From NCBI RefSeq assembly GCF_014645815.1, contig NZ_BMML01000002.1, forward strand, positions 201,924 to 265,923: a DNA stretch of 64,000 nucleotides, read 5' to 3'. Of the stretch, positions 17,924-25,201 are shown piece by piece (position 1 is the first letter of the stretch; the number at the start of each line of letters is the position of its first letter). The notes beneath the pieces are model-generated. The model was not told the DNA's origin. It ran no database searches and was given only the letters and a program-made list of their open reading frames with translations. The translations under genes were made by a program, and so were the position numbers. This stretch comes from Streptomyces fuscichromogenes (GTDB taxonomy: Bacteria > Actinomycetota > Actinomycetes > Streptomycetales > Streptomycetaceae).

Positions 17924-18859
17924 TCACCCGCCGGTGGCGTGCAGGTCCAGCCGCCAGTCCTGGCCGACCAGGTCCTGGCCGAAGGAGCGGTGCGGCTTCT
18001 CGGCGGTGAGGACGAAGCCGTGCCGCTGGTAGATGCGGCGGGCGGCGGTCAGCACGTCGTTGGTCCACAGGACCAGCTCCCGGTAGCCGACCCCGCGGGC
18101 GAAGCCGGTCACGGCGCCGACCAGCCGGTCCCCGACGCCGAGCCCGCGGGCCTCCGGTTCGACGAGCAGCAGCCGCAGCCGCGCGGTGCCCGGGGCGTCG
18201 TCCCGGACGCACATCACGCAGCCCACCGGCCGCCCGGCCCACTCGGCGATCCAGGCCCGCTCCAGGTGCGGGTCGTGGTCCTCGGCGTAGTCGGCGACGA
18301 TCCGCGCGACGAGCCCCTCGTAGTCGGCGTTGAAGCCGTACTCGGTGGCGTAGAGGGCGGCGTTGCGCTGCACGATCCAGCCCAGGTCGCCGGGGTGCGG
18401 CTCGCGCAGCACGACCTCGCCGGGGCCGGCCGGAGGGTGTCCGTCGCCGAGGACCGTGCGGATGGTGCGCATGGCCTCGGCGAGGCGCGGCAGCTCGCCG
18501 GGGGCGACGGCGTCCAGCAGCGAGCCGACCGAGTCCCGGGCCCGCTCGTCCAGCAGCTCGGCGGCGGCCCGGCCGCCCGGGGTGAGGGACACCCGCCGGC
18601 GCCGCGGGTCCTTCTCGGAGGGCGCGCGCTCGATCAGCCCGGCCTCCTCGAACTTGTTGAGGATCCGGCTCAAGTACCCGGCGTCCAGCGCGAGATCGGA
18701 GCGCAGGTCGGCCGCGTCGGTGTCGGCGGCGTGCGCGAGCTCGTACAGCACGCGGGCCTCGGTGAGGGTGTACGGGGCGTAGAGGTGGCGGCCGTAGTCG
18801 AGGGCGCCGATGAGGTTGGTGTAGAAGCGGTTGAAGGCGCGGACGTCCTGGACGGTCAT
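17924..18859 (-). CDS. MarR-type regulator fused to a GNAT acetyltransferase
   Basis: 311-residue two-domain protein. Residues 1 to about 140 are a MarR winged HTH (LTEARVLYELAH, DAGYLSRILNKFEEAGLI, RRRVSLTPGG). Residues about 155-311 are a GNAT N-acetyltransferase, with acetyl-CoA motif VEPEARGLGVGDRL and a C-terminal RHGFVLTAEKPHRSFG. The fusion is widespread in bacteria, but its target is rarely known. A perfect palindrome lies 18 bp upstream of the start and may be its own operator. It leads a two-gene operon with the isomerase gene. Confidence 0.88.
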   Translation of the reverse strand: MTVQDVRAFNRFYTNLIGALDYGRHLYAPYTLTEARVLYELAHAADTDAADLRSDLALDAGYLSRILNKFEEAGLIERAPSEKDPRRRRVSLTPGGRAAAELLDERARDSVGSLLDAVAPGELPRLAEAMRTIRTVLGDGHPPAGPGEVVLREPHPGDLGWIVQRNAALYATEYGFNADYEGLVARIVADYAEDHDPHLERAWIAEWAGRPVGCVMCVRDDAPGTARLRLLLVEPEARGLGVGDRLVGAVTGFARGVGYRELVLWTNDVLTAARRIYQRHGFVLTAEKPHRSFGQDLVGQDWRLDLHATGG

Positions 18860-18876
18860 GGCTGGACCCCGATGGT

Positions 18877-18887
18877 TGACTGAGTCA
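18877..18887. promoter_or_regulatory. Candidate MarR-type operator
   Basis: TGACTGAGTCA is a perfect 11-bp palindrome located 18 bp upstream of the MarR-GNAT start codon. Autoregulation from such a site is typical of MarR proteins; here it is inferred from position and symmetry only. Confidence 0.45.
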
Positions 18888-19000
18888 GAGATACCGTGTC
18901 TCCGAGGCTATCCCGCCACCCCGCCCGGCCGGAAGGCGTCGGCCCGAACGGCGGCCCCGCAGGCTTTACTTGTTCTTTTTGCCTGGTCCTGGTCCTGCTT

Positions 19001-19029
19001 TTGACTTCGTCGCGCCCGAGCCGTAGCTT
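19001..19029 (+). promoter_or_regulatory. Candidate promoter for the Gly-rich secreted protein
   Basis: TTGACT and TAGCTT are separated by exactly 17 bp, fitting a housekeeping sigma promoter. The next rightward gene starts at 19232, giving an untranslated leader of nearly 200 bases. I see no gene in 18860-19231 apart from this and the palindrome near 18880. Confidence 0.5.
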
Positions 19030-19231
19030 TATACACGAACGTCACTTATGTCCGTTTCAACCAGGACGTGACGTGGTCCGCCGAAGAGCCCGGACGGGTA
19101 CGGAAACCCGGCATCGCGGGCGGCGGGCGCGCTCAGAGCTGCGCGCAGGCTCTGGAGTGCACGCAGGGCGGCCGGCCCTCCTGACACGGCGGCCGTCGTA
19201 AGACATCCACACCCTCGGAGAGGGGCGAACC

Positions 19232-19648
19232 ATGCGCGCGCACACCACACGTATGAAGAGGGTTGCCATCGCGGCGATTTCGGCACCCATCCTGGCGCTC
19301 GCCGCCGGGGCCGGAGTCGCGAGCGCGGCCACCCACTCGGCGCCGGACCACGTCGCTGCCTATCAGGACAACGGCGGTGGCGGCGGCGGTGGCGGCGGTC
19401 ACGGCGGTGGCGGTGGCGGTCACGGTGGCGGCGGCTACGGCGGTGGCGGTCACGGCGGTGGCGGCTACGGCGGTGGCGGCTACGGCGGCGGCGACCGCGG
19501 CGGTCACGGCGGCTACGGCGGCTATGGCGGCTATGGCGGCTACGGCGGCGGCTACGGCGGCTGGGGCGACGACTACGGCTGGGGCGGGGGCCACGACGGT
19601 GGCGGCTGGGGCGGCGGCGGCTGGGGCGGAGGTGGCTGGGGCGACTAG
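19232..19648 (+). CDS. Glycine-rich secreted protein with GGY/GGH repeats
   Basis: 138-residue exported protein. A Sec signal peptide spans about residues 1-33 (ends GVASAA). After a short linker, the rest is mostly glycine: runs of GGGGG broken by His, then repeated GGGGY, GGYGGYGGYGG and finally GGGGWGD units. Such Gly/aromatic repeats occur in disordered, aggregating or surface-adhesive proteins. There is no catalytic motif. GGAGAGGGG precedes the ATG. The composition could reflect a morphogenetic or hydrophobic surface role, but that is a guess. Repeats of GGCGGT at the DNA level make it prone to slippage. Confidence 0.75.
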   Translation: MRAHTTRMKRVAIAAISAPILALAAGAGVASAATHSAPDHVAAYQDNGGGGGGGGGHGGGGGGHGGGGYGGGGHGGGGYGGGGYGGGDRGGHGGYGGYGGYGGYGGGYGGWGDDYGWGGGHDGGGWGGGGWGGGGWGD

Positions 19649-19690
19649 CCGGGTCACGCCGTCCGGCGTGTCCTGACAGCAAAGGACGGA

Positions 19691-19719
19691 TCCGGGTGCC
19701 CGACCCTCGGGCACCCGGA
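19691..19719 (+). terminator. Strong hairpin after the Gly-rich gene
   Basis: A perfect 13-bp stem (19691-19703 with 19707-19719) closes a 3-base loop. It lies 43 bp past the stop at 19648 and 60 bp before the next start. There is no T run, as is common for terminators in high-GC actinomycetes. Confidence 0.7.
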
Positions 19720-19778
19720 CCCGTGCATTCCGATCCCCGCGGGCCTCCGGGTCCCGCGGCCGTGGAGGCGGTGACCGG

Positions 19779-21026
19779 ATGAGGATCGTCTGTGTGGGCG
19801 GAGGCCCGGCCGGGCTGTACTTCTCGATCTCGGCGAAACTGCGGGACGCCGGGCACGAGATCGTCGTTCTGGAGGCGGACCCGCCCGAGGCCACCTACGG
19901 CTGGGGCGTCGTCTACTGGAACGACCTGCTGGACATCCTGCACCGCAACGACCCCGAGAGCGCACGGGCCGTCAGCGCCGGCTCGGTGCTCTGGCAGCAG
20001 CAGGACATCCGCGTGCACGGCGACCGGTACGACGGAACCGCGTACTTCGGCGGCTACGGCTACAGCATGGGCCGCGCGGCCCTCCTCGACGTCCTGACCC
20101 GGCGTGCCCGCTCCCTCGGCGTCGACGTACGGCACGGGGAACGCCTCGCCGACCCGGCCGACCTGCCCGACGCCGACCTGGTGCTGGCGGCCGACGGTGC
20201 GAACAGCCGGATCCGGGCCGGCCGCGCCGAGCGCTTCGGCACCCGCCTGGAGACCGGCCGCAACCCGTTCATCTGGCTCGGTACGGACCGGGAGTTCGAC
20301 CGCTTCGTGTTCGCCTTCGAGGAGACCGAGGCGGGCTGGATCTGGTTCCACGCCTACCCGTCGTTCAAGGGCGTCAGCACCTGCATCGTGGAGTGCTCCC
20401 CGGAGACCTGGCAGGGCCTCGGCCTCGACGCGCTCGACGAGCAGGACGCGCTGCCCCTGCTGGAGAAGATCTTCCACCGTCCGCTCGACGGCCACTCCCT
20501 GATCAGCAGCTCGCGGGGCGCGCCGGCGAAGTGGCAGCGGTTCACCCACCTCACCAACCGGACCTGGGTCGACGCCGGGGAGGGCCGGCCCGTCGTACTG
20601 GCCGGCGACGCCGCGCACACCACCCACTTCACGCTGGGCTCCGGCACCCGGCTGGCGATGATCGACGCGATCGTGCTGTCCGAGGCGCTCAAGCGCTTCC
20701 CGGACCCTCGGGTCGCGCTGCGCGAGTACGACACGCGCCGCCGGGCGGAACTGCACGCCGTCCAGGCGGCGGCGCGCACCAGCATGGCGTGGTTCGAACG
20801 ACTGGACGACCACGTGGACCGCGACCCGGTCGACTTCGCCTACGCGATGGCGGTCCGCCAGGGCGGCCACCAGTCCCCCTGGCGCTACCAGACCCACCTG
20901 GCCATGCAGCTGTCCCCGGTCCGCCGCGCCCGCCGGGCCTACGACACCGGCAGACGCTGGTACGACGACCGCAGACGCGGCGAGGCCGCGCTGCCGCTGC
21001 TGGCGCGAAGGGCCGAAGGGGCCTGA
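19779..21026 (+). CDS. FAD-dependent monooxygenase related to salicylyl/anthraniloyl-CoA hydroxylases
   Basis: 415-residue group A flavoprotein monooxygenase. It starts MRIVCVGGGPAGLYF (FAD dinucleotide motif), has YGWGVVYWNDLLDIL early, the DG motif ADGANSRIR near 140-150, and the GD motif LAGDAAHTTHFTLGSGTRL near 272-290. The YGWGVVYW segment and the TTHFTLGSGT form resemble the N-terminal half of salicylyl-CoA 5-hydroxylase and anthraniloyl-CoA monooxygenase, which act on aryl-CoA thioesters. The reductase half found in those bifunctional enzymes is absent, so this is a stand-alone hydroxylase domain. No catabolic partner is adjacent, and the substrate remains open. Confidence 0.82.
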   Translation: MRIVCVGGGPAGLYFSISAKLRDAGHEIVVLEADPPEATYGWGVVYWNDLLDILHRNDPESARAVSAGSVLWQQQDIRVHGDRYDGTAYFGGYGYSMGRAALLDVLTRRARSLGVDVRHGERLADPADLPDADLVLAADGANSRIRAGRAERFGTRLETGRNPFIWLGTDREFDRFVFAFEETEAGWIWFHAYPSFKGVSTCIVECSPETWQGLGLDALDEQDALPLLEKIFHRPLDGHSLISSSRGAPAKWQRFTHLTNRTWVDAGEGRPVVLAGDAAHTTHFTLGSGTRLAMIDAIVLSEALKRFPDPRVALREYDTRRRAELHAVQAAARTSMAWFERLDDHVDRDPVDFAYAMAVRQGGHQSPWRYQTHLAMQLSPVRRARRAYDTGRRWYDDRRRGEAALPLLARRAEGA

Positions 21027-21028
21027 CG

Positions 21029-21171
21029 GTCGTGTTCCGGCTGCGGGCCGGTGGGGGCTTGTCGCGCAGCTCCCCGCGCCCCTGAAAACAGGGGGTTGCG
21101 CAGCGCCCCTTCTTCTGGGGGCGCGGGGAACTGCGCGAGCAACCCCCACGCACCCGCAGCCGGAACACGAC
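21029..21171. repeat. Long inverted repeat between convergent genes
   Basis: The two ends (21029-21040 and 21160-21171) are perfectly complementary over 12 bases, and the arms continue inward with few mismatches for about 50 bases each. Each arm carries the core also seen near 15720. A small inner hairpin (CCCC-TTCTTCT-GGGG) forms the tip. It sits 2 bp after the monooxygenase stop and 77 bp before the end of the convergent LacI gene, so it can act as a two-way terminator. It may come from two copies of a dispersed repeat in opposite orientation. Confidence 0.75.
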
Positions 21172-21248
21172 CGGGCGTGCCACGAGGGATGATCGGGGGC
21201 ACCTGAGCCGCGCCCCCCGGTGTCGGGTTCCTCGTGTCCGGCGTGCGG

Positions 21249-22295
21249 TCAGGCGCGGGGTACGCCCGTCGAGCCCCGCACCATCAGCTCGCCCCGGACC
21301 GTCGCGATCCCGCCCGGCGGCGGTTCCTCGCGGCCCATGGCGATACGGCCGGCCCGTGCCCCCGCCTCCGCCAGCGGCAGCCGCACCGTCGTCAGCGACG
21401 GCACCGCGTCGATGCTGAACGGCAGGTCGTCGAAGCCGGCCACCGACACGTCCGCCGGGATCCGCAGCCCCGACTCCCGCAGCGCCGCGCACGCCCCCAG
21501 CGCGACCGAGTCGTTCGCCGCCACCACCGCGGTGAGCGTCGGGTCCCGGCGCAGCAGCTCCAGCGTCGCCTCGTACCCCGCCCGCCGGTCGTAGCGCCCG
21601 TGCACGGTCCAGCGCGGGTCCTCCGCGATGCCCGCCTCGGCCAGCGCGGCCCGGTGGCCCTCCAGCCGGTGCCGGGTCGTGGTCCGCTCCTCGGGTCCCG
21701 CGATGTACCCCAGCCGCCGGTGGCCGAGCCCGATGAGGTGCTCGGTCAGCTCCTTGCCGCCGCCGCGGTTGTCGAAGGTCAGCGCCACCGCGTCGGTGTC
21801 CGGCGCCGGCGGCCGCCCGCACAGCACCACCCGGGTCCCCGCGTCCGCCAGCTTCCGCAGCTTCGCCGCCACCGCCGCCGCGTGCGGCGCGTCCTCCACG
21901 GCCCCGCCGGTCAGGATCACCGCCGCCGCCCGCTGCCGCTGCAAGAGGGTCAGGTAGGTCAGTTCCCGCTCCGGCGACCCCCCGGTGTTGCATGTCACAG
22001 CCAGCCGCTCGCCGCCCGCGCGCCCGCCCGGCCCGCCGATCTCGCCCTGGATCGCGCTCGCCATGATCCCGAAGAACGGGTCGGCGATGTCGTTGACGAG
22101 GATGCCGACCAGGTCGGAGGTGGCCGCCGCGAGCGCGCTCGCCGGCCCGTTGAGGACGTAGTCCAGCTCGTCCACCGCCCGCAGCACCCGTTCCCGAGTG
22201 GTCGCCGCCACTGGGTAGTTGCCGTTCAGTACGCGCGACACCGTCGCGGGCGAGACCTGGGCGCGGACCGCCACGTCCGCCAGGGTCACCGTCAT
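21249..22295 (-). CDS. LacI family transcriptional regulator of the adjacent carbohydrate operon
   Basis: 348-residue repressor. The N-terminal HTH is typical (TLADVAVRAQVSPATVSRVL), followed by a periplasmic-binding-like effector domain from about residue 60 (DLVGILVNDIADPFFG; GHRRLGYIAGP; AGFDD near the end). It is divergent from the Gfo/Idh/MocA operon, with a palindromic LacI-type site between them, so it very likely controls that operon in response to a sugar or polyol. The ATG at 22295 follows GGAGG with 8-base spacing; the open frame further upstream (to 22427) adds unlikely sequence before the HTH. Confidence 0.9.
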   Translation of the reverse strand: MTVTLADVAVRAQVSPATVSRVLNGNYPVAATTRERVLRAVDELDYVLNGPASALAAATSDLVGILVNDIADPFFGIMASAIQGEIGGPGGRAGGERLAVTCNTGGSPERELTYLTLLQRQRAAAVILTGGAVEDAPHAAAVAAKLRKLADAGTRVVLCGRPPAPDTDAVALTFDNRGGGKELTEHLIGLGHRRLGYIAGPEERTTTRHRLEGHRAALAEAGIAEDPRWTVHGRYDRRAGYEATLELLRRDPTLTAVVAANDSVALGACAALRESGLRIPADVSVAGFDDLPFSIDAVPSLTTVRLPLAEAGARAGRIAMGREEPPPGGIATVRGELMVRGSTGVPRA

Positions 22296-22445
22296 CTCGT
22301 CGTCCTCCGGTCGCGCATCTCGTCGTACGCCTTCGTGCTCGAACTGATCAACAGCCGGCTCACAGGAAGCCCCCTTGCCGTGCAGACCATAAGGCCATTC
22401 ACTCCTGTTGTTCGCCCCCTCGAACAAGTCGACCCCATCACGGTC

Positions 22446-22475
22446 TTGTACAGACCAGGGTTCAAAGGCTAGCTT
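22446..22475 (+). promoter_or_regulatory. Candidate promoter of the carbohydrate operon
   Basis: TTGTAC and TAGCTT are spaced 18 bp apart, upstream of the GTG at 22535. The proposed LacI operator starts 12 bp downstream of the -10 hexamer, a position where bound repressor would block transcription. Confidence 0.4.
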
Positions 22476-22486
22476 CTGACCGTATA

Positions 22487-22498
22487 GAAAGCGCTTGC
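22487..22498. promoter_or_regulatory. LacI-family operator
   Basis: GAAAGCGCTTGC has the perfect core AAGCGCTT centred on CG, the hallmark of LacI/GalR operators (general form TGnAAnCGnTTnCA). It lies between the divergent LacI gene and the operon it probably controls. Confidence 0.65.
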
Positions 22499-22534
22499 TG
22501 CGTTGCTGAGACGCACGCGGACGAAGGGAATCAC

Positions 22535-23692
22535 GTGAACCGCAAGACGGTGCGTATCGCCATGAACGGCGTGACCGGGCGCATGGGCTACCGCCAGCAC
22601 CTCGTCCGCTCGATCCTCGCCCTGCGCGAGCAGGGCGGACTCGACCTCGGCGACGGCACGGTGCTGTGGCCGGAACCGGTCCTCGTCGGCCGCCGCGAGC
22701 ACGCGCTCCGCGAGATCGCCGACCGCCACGGCCTGTCGGACGAGCACATCTCCACGGACCTGTCGGCCGTCCTCGCCGACCCCACCATCGACATCTACTT
22801 CGACGCCCAGGTCACCTCCGCCCGCGAGGAGGCCCTCCAGCAGGCCATCGCGGCCGGAAAGCACATCTACACCGAGAAGCCGACGGCCACCGGCCTGGAG
22901 GGCGCCCTGGAGCTGGCCAGGCTCGCGCACGCCAAGGGCGTCAAGTCCGGCGTCGTCCAGGACAAGATCTTCCTGCCCGGCCTGCTGAAGCTGAAGCGGC
23001 TCATCGACGGCGGCTTCTTCGGCCGGATCCTCTCCGTCCGCGGCGAGTTCGGCTACTGGGTCTTCGAGGGCGACTGGCAGGAGGCGCAGCGCCCGTCCTG
23101 GAACTACCGCGCGGAGGACGGCGGCGGCATCGTCGTCGACATGTTCCCGCACTGGGAGTACGTCCTGCACGAGCTCTTCGGCCGCGTGAAGTCCGTCCAG
23201 GCCCTCACCGCCACCCACATCCCGCAGCGCTGGGACGAGAACGGCAAGCCCTACGACGCGACGGCCGACGACGCCGCGTACGGCGTCTTCGAGCTCGACG
23301 GCGGCGCGATCGCCCAGATCAACTCCTCCTGGACGGTCCGCGTCAACCGGGACGAACTGGTCGAGTTCCAGGTGGACGGCACCGAAGGCTCAGCGGTCGC
23401 CGGCCTGCGCAACTGCCGCGTCCAGCACCGCAGCGCGACCCCCAAGCCGGTCTGGAACCCGGACATCCCGGCCACCTACGCCTTCCGCGACCAGTGGCAG
23501 GAGATCCCCGACAACACCGAGTTCGACAACGGCTTCAAGGCGCAGTGGGAGCTGTTCCTCAAGCACGTCTACGCCGACGCCCCCTACCACTGGGACCTGC
23601 TGGCCGGCGCCCGCGGCGTCCAGCTCGCCGAGCTGGGCCTGAAGTCGTCGGCGGAGGGCCGCCGCATCGACGTCCCGGAGATCGAACTTTGA
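22535..23692 (+). CDS. Gfo/Idh/MocA family oxidoreductase
   Basis: 385-residue NAD(P)-dependent sugar or polyol dehydrogenase. The N-terminus has the nucleotide fold (VRIAMNGVTGRMGYRQHLV). The conserved EKP motif (YTEKPTATG) near 110-118 carries the catalytic Lys, and the C-terminal alpha/beta domain contains GGIVVDMFPHWEYVL with metal- or substrate-binding residues. The start is GTG at 22535 after GAAGGGA. It is the first gene of an operon that should continue with the DUF993 protein and the isomerase, but an IS605-type element lies between them. Typical substrates of relatives are inositol and sugar derivatives. Confidence 0.88.
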   Translation: MNRKTVRIAMNGVTGRMGYRQHLVRSILALREQGGLDLGDGTVLWPEPVLVGRREHALREIADRHGLSDEHISTDLSAVLADPTIDIYFDAQVTSAREEALQQAIAAGKHIYTEKPTATGLEGALELARLAHAKGVKSGVVQDKIFLPGLLKLKRLIDGGFFGRILSVRGEFGYWVFEGDWQEAQRPSWNYRAEDGGGIVVDMFPHWEYVLHELFGRVKSVQALTATHIPQRWDENGKPYDATADDAAYGVFELDGGAIAQINSSWTVRVNRDELVEFQVDGTEGSAVAGLRNCRVQHRSATPKPVWNPDIPATYAFRDQWQEIPDNTEFDNGFKAQWELFLKHVYADAPYHWDLLAGARGVQLAELGLKSSAEGRRIDVPEIEL

Positions 23693-23700
23693 CCGCTCCC

Positions 23701-23759
23701 CTCCCTGGAGGGAGAGGATTCCTGGCTCAGGCTGCCTTCTGGAGCGGCGCTCCAGAAGG
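23701..23759 (-). other. Right-end hairpins, likely guide (omega) RNA scaffold region
   Basis: Two hairpins follow each other at the 3' end of tnpB: an 11-bp perfect stem with 3-base loop (23735-23759) spanning the last codons, and CTCCC-TGGA-GGGAG (23701-23714) just after the stop. In characterised TnpB systems the guide RNA overlaps the 3' end of tnpB and ends at the element's right end, so this stretch is where it should lie. The guide would then begin just left of 23701, in the tail of the oxidoreductase gene. Confidence 0.45.
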
Positions 23760-24929
23760 TCTTGCGCCCTCGGCACCAGCCGGGTTCAGACCAGCCCGGA
23801 CGAGCATGACGCGGGCGGAGTTCTTGTCCCTCGGGGACACGGCTCCGCACGCGCTGCAGGTGTAGTTACGTTCCGAAAGAGGAAGTGCGTGCTTGGTTCT
23901 CGCTCCGCACGATGCGCACTGCATGGTGGTGTGCGCGGGATGCACCAGGCGGATGTCCCGCCCATGCTTGCGGCCCATCTCCAGCAGGGCCTTTTTGGTG
24001 GCGCCGATCGCGGCGTCGGCGGCCTTGCGCGCCATGGACGACTTGGCGAGGAATTTCGGGCGGAAGTCCTCCACCGCGATGGCGTCGTGGTCGCGCACGA
24101 CCTGCTTCGCCCACTTGCGGGCGGTGTCATGGCGCTGTCGGGCGATCTTCTGGTAGGTCTTCGCGCGCCACTTTTTCGCCTCACGGTAGCCCTTCGAGGC
24201 GGCCTGTCCTTTCTTCGGTCTGCGGCGGGCCGCCATCCGGTCATACCGAGTCAGTTTGGCCTGAGCCCTCTTGCCGTGCTGGGGGTGTGGGAGGTCGTGA
24301 GCGTCGGAGGTTGTGGTGGCGGTCTCCTTGACGCCCCAGTCCACGCCGAGCACAGCACCAGTCTCCGGAAGCGGCTGCACTTCGGTGAGGATCACGAACG
24401 AGCAGTACCAGTTGCCAACGTTGTCCTCGTACACGCGCACCGAGGAGGGCTCGGTGGGCAGGTCGCGCGACCAGACCACGGTGAGCACGATCCCACCCGC
24501 CAGGTGCAGACGTCCGTTCTTCAGCCGGAACCCCCGCCGGGTGTAGTTCAGCGTCGGCAAGGCTTCGCGCTTCTTCTTGCGCTGTGGCATTCCGGCTCGG
24601 CGGTGCATCGGCAGGCGTTCCTTCATGTCCTTCTGTGCCTTCGCGCGGGATTTGCCGAAGTCCCGGATGAGCTGCTGCTGCGGCACCGAGGAACCCTCGG
24701 CCAGCCATGGTGTATTCGACCGTGCCTCAGTCAGCATCCTGTCCAGGCGAGCGGGGCCGCATGTCTCACCCTCGGTGTAGGCCTTTTTCGACCGGGCCAC
24801 GCATTCGTTCCAGAGCCACCTGCACCGGTCCCACTCGGCACGAAGCGCCGACCGGGCCGTCGACGACACGCGAAGCCGGTAGGTGTACCGGGCGAGCCCG
24901 GCCGCTCCAGCCGCCTTTGGTGTCGTCAT
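23727..24929 (-). CDS. tnpB: TnpB, IS605-family RNA-guided nuclease
   Basis: 400-residue TnpB protein, the ancestor type of Cas12 nucleases. It has the N-terminal HTH/WED-like part (YTYRLRVSSTARSALRAEWD), and the split RuvC core: first Asp in GVDWGVKETAT near 195, Glu in IAVEDFRP near 286, last Asp in SPRDKNSARVMLVRAG near 369. A zinc ribbon lies between (CASCG near 341 and CSACG near 356). All catalytic residues are intact, so it may still be active. The C-terminus ends in a short tail after the RuvC motif. It is transcribed against the surrounding sugar operon and divergently from a small RHH gene. tnpA is absent. Confidence 0.92.
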   Translation of the reverse strand: MTTPKAAGAAGLARYTYRLRVSSTARSALRAEWDRCRWLWNECVARSKKAYTEGETCGPARLDRMLTEARSNTPWLAEGSSVPQQQLIRDFGKSRAKAQKDMKERLPMHRRAGMPQRKKKREALPTLNYTRRGFRLKNGRLHLAGGIVLTVVWSRDLPTEPSSVRVYEDNVGNWYCSFVILTEVQPLPETGAVLGVDWGVKETATTTSDAHDLPHPQHGKRAQAKLTRYDRMAARRRPKKGQAASKGYREAKKWRAKTYQKIARQRHDTARKWAKQVVRDHDAIAVEDFRPKFLAKSSMARKAADAAIGATKKALLEMGRKHGRDIRLVHPAHTTMQCASCGARTKHALPLSERNYTCSACGAVSPRDKNSARVMLVRAGLNPAGAEGARPSGAPLQKAA

Positions 24930-24946
24930 GACACCACGCTAGCACT

Positions 24947-25117
24947 ATGGTTGAGGTCATGGACCATGAAGTACGAATCACGCTCAGACTGCCCGCCGAT
25001 CTTCACGAATGGCTCGTCGCCCAGGCCAAGTCCGCCCGTCGGTCACTCAACTCCGAGCTCGTGTACCGCTTGGAGGGCGAGCGCGTCTCTGCCAAGGCGG
25101 ACAACGAATCTCCCTGA
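24947..25117 (+). CDS. Arc-like ribbon-helix-helix DNA-binding protein, divergent from tnpB
   Basis: 56-residue protein with an Arc/MetJ-type RHH fold: beta strand VRITLRLP, then helix ADLHEWLVAQAKSA, the turn RRSLNSEL and helix VYRLEGERV. RHH proteins dimerise and bind DNA through the strand. It starts 17 bp from the tnpB start on the opposite strand, so it can control the shared promoter region. An internal ATG at 24959, after GAGG, is an alternative start. I infer a repressor of tnpB, as small regulators often limit transposon nucleases. Nothing else in the element could serve that role. Confidence 0.75.
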   Translation: MVEVMDHEVRITLRLPADLHEWLVAQAKSARRSLNSELVYRLEGERVSAKADNESP

Positions 25118-25201
25118 CCGCCACATGCCTTCCCCTGCCCTGCTCCACAGGAGCCCGCTTGCTACCCGGCCTGCAGGTCGGTCGATTCCCGGAGGTTCCC
25201 G

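Larger units (their letters stand above)
23701..25154 (-). mobile_element. IS605-type element carrying tnpB and a divergent Arc-like gene
   Basis: The stretch between two operon genes contains only tnpB (leftward) and a small RHH gene (rightward). Short hairpins lie at both sides: CTCCC-TGGA-GGGAG at 23701-23714 beyond the tnpB 3' end, and GCTCC-ACA-GGAGC at 25142-25154 on the other side. Subterminal hairpins with no terminal inverted repeats or target duplication are the signature of the IS200/IS605 superfamily. There is no tnpA, so it cannot move alone. The exact ends are not certain. Confidence 0.6.

Noticed and set aside
18896..19201. 101-residue plus-strand frame before the Gly-rich gene
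   Set aside because: No ribosome site, no coding bias, and it covers the likely promoter and leader.
19779..21026. Full salicylate degradation locus
   Set aside because: No CoA ligase, ring-cleavage or reductase partner is found next to it.
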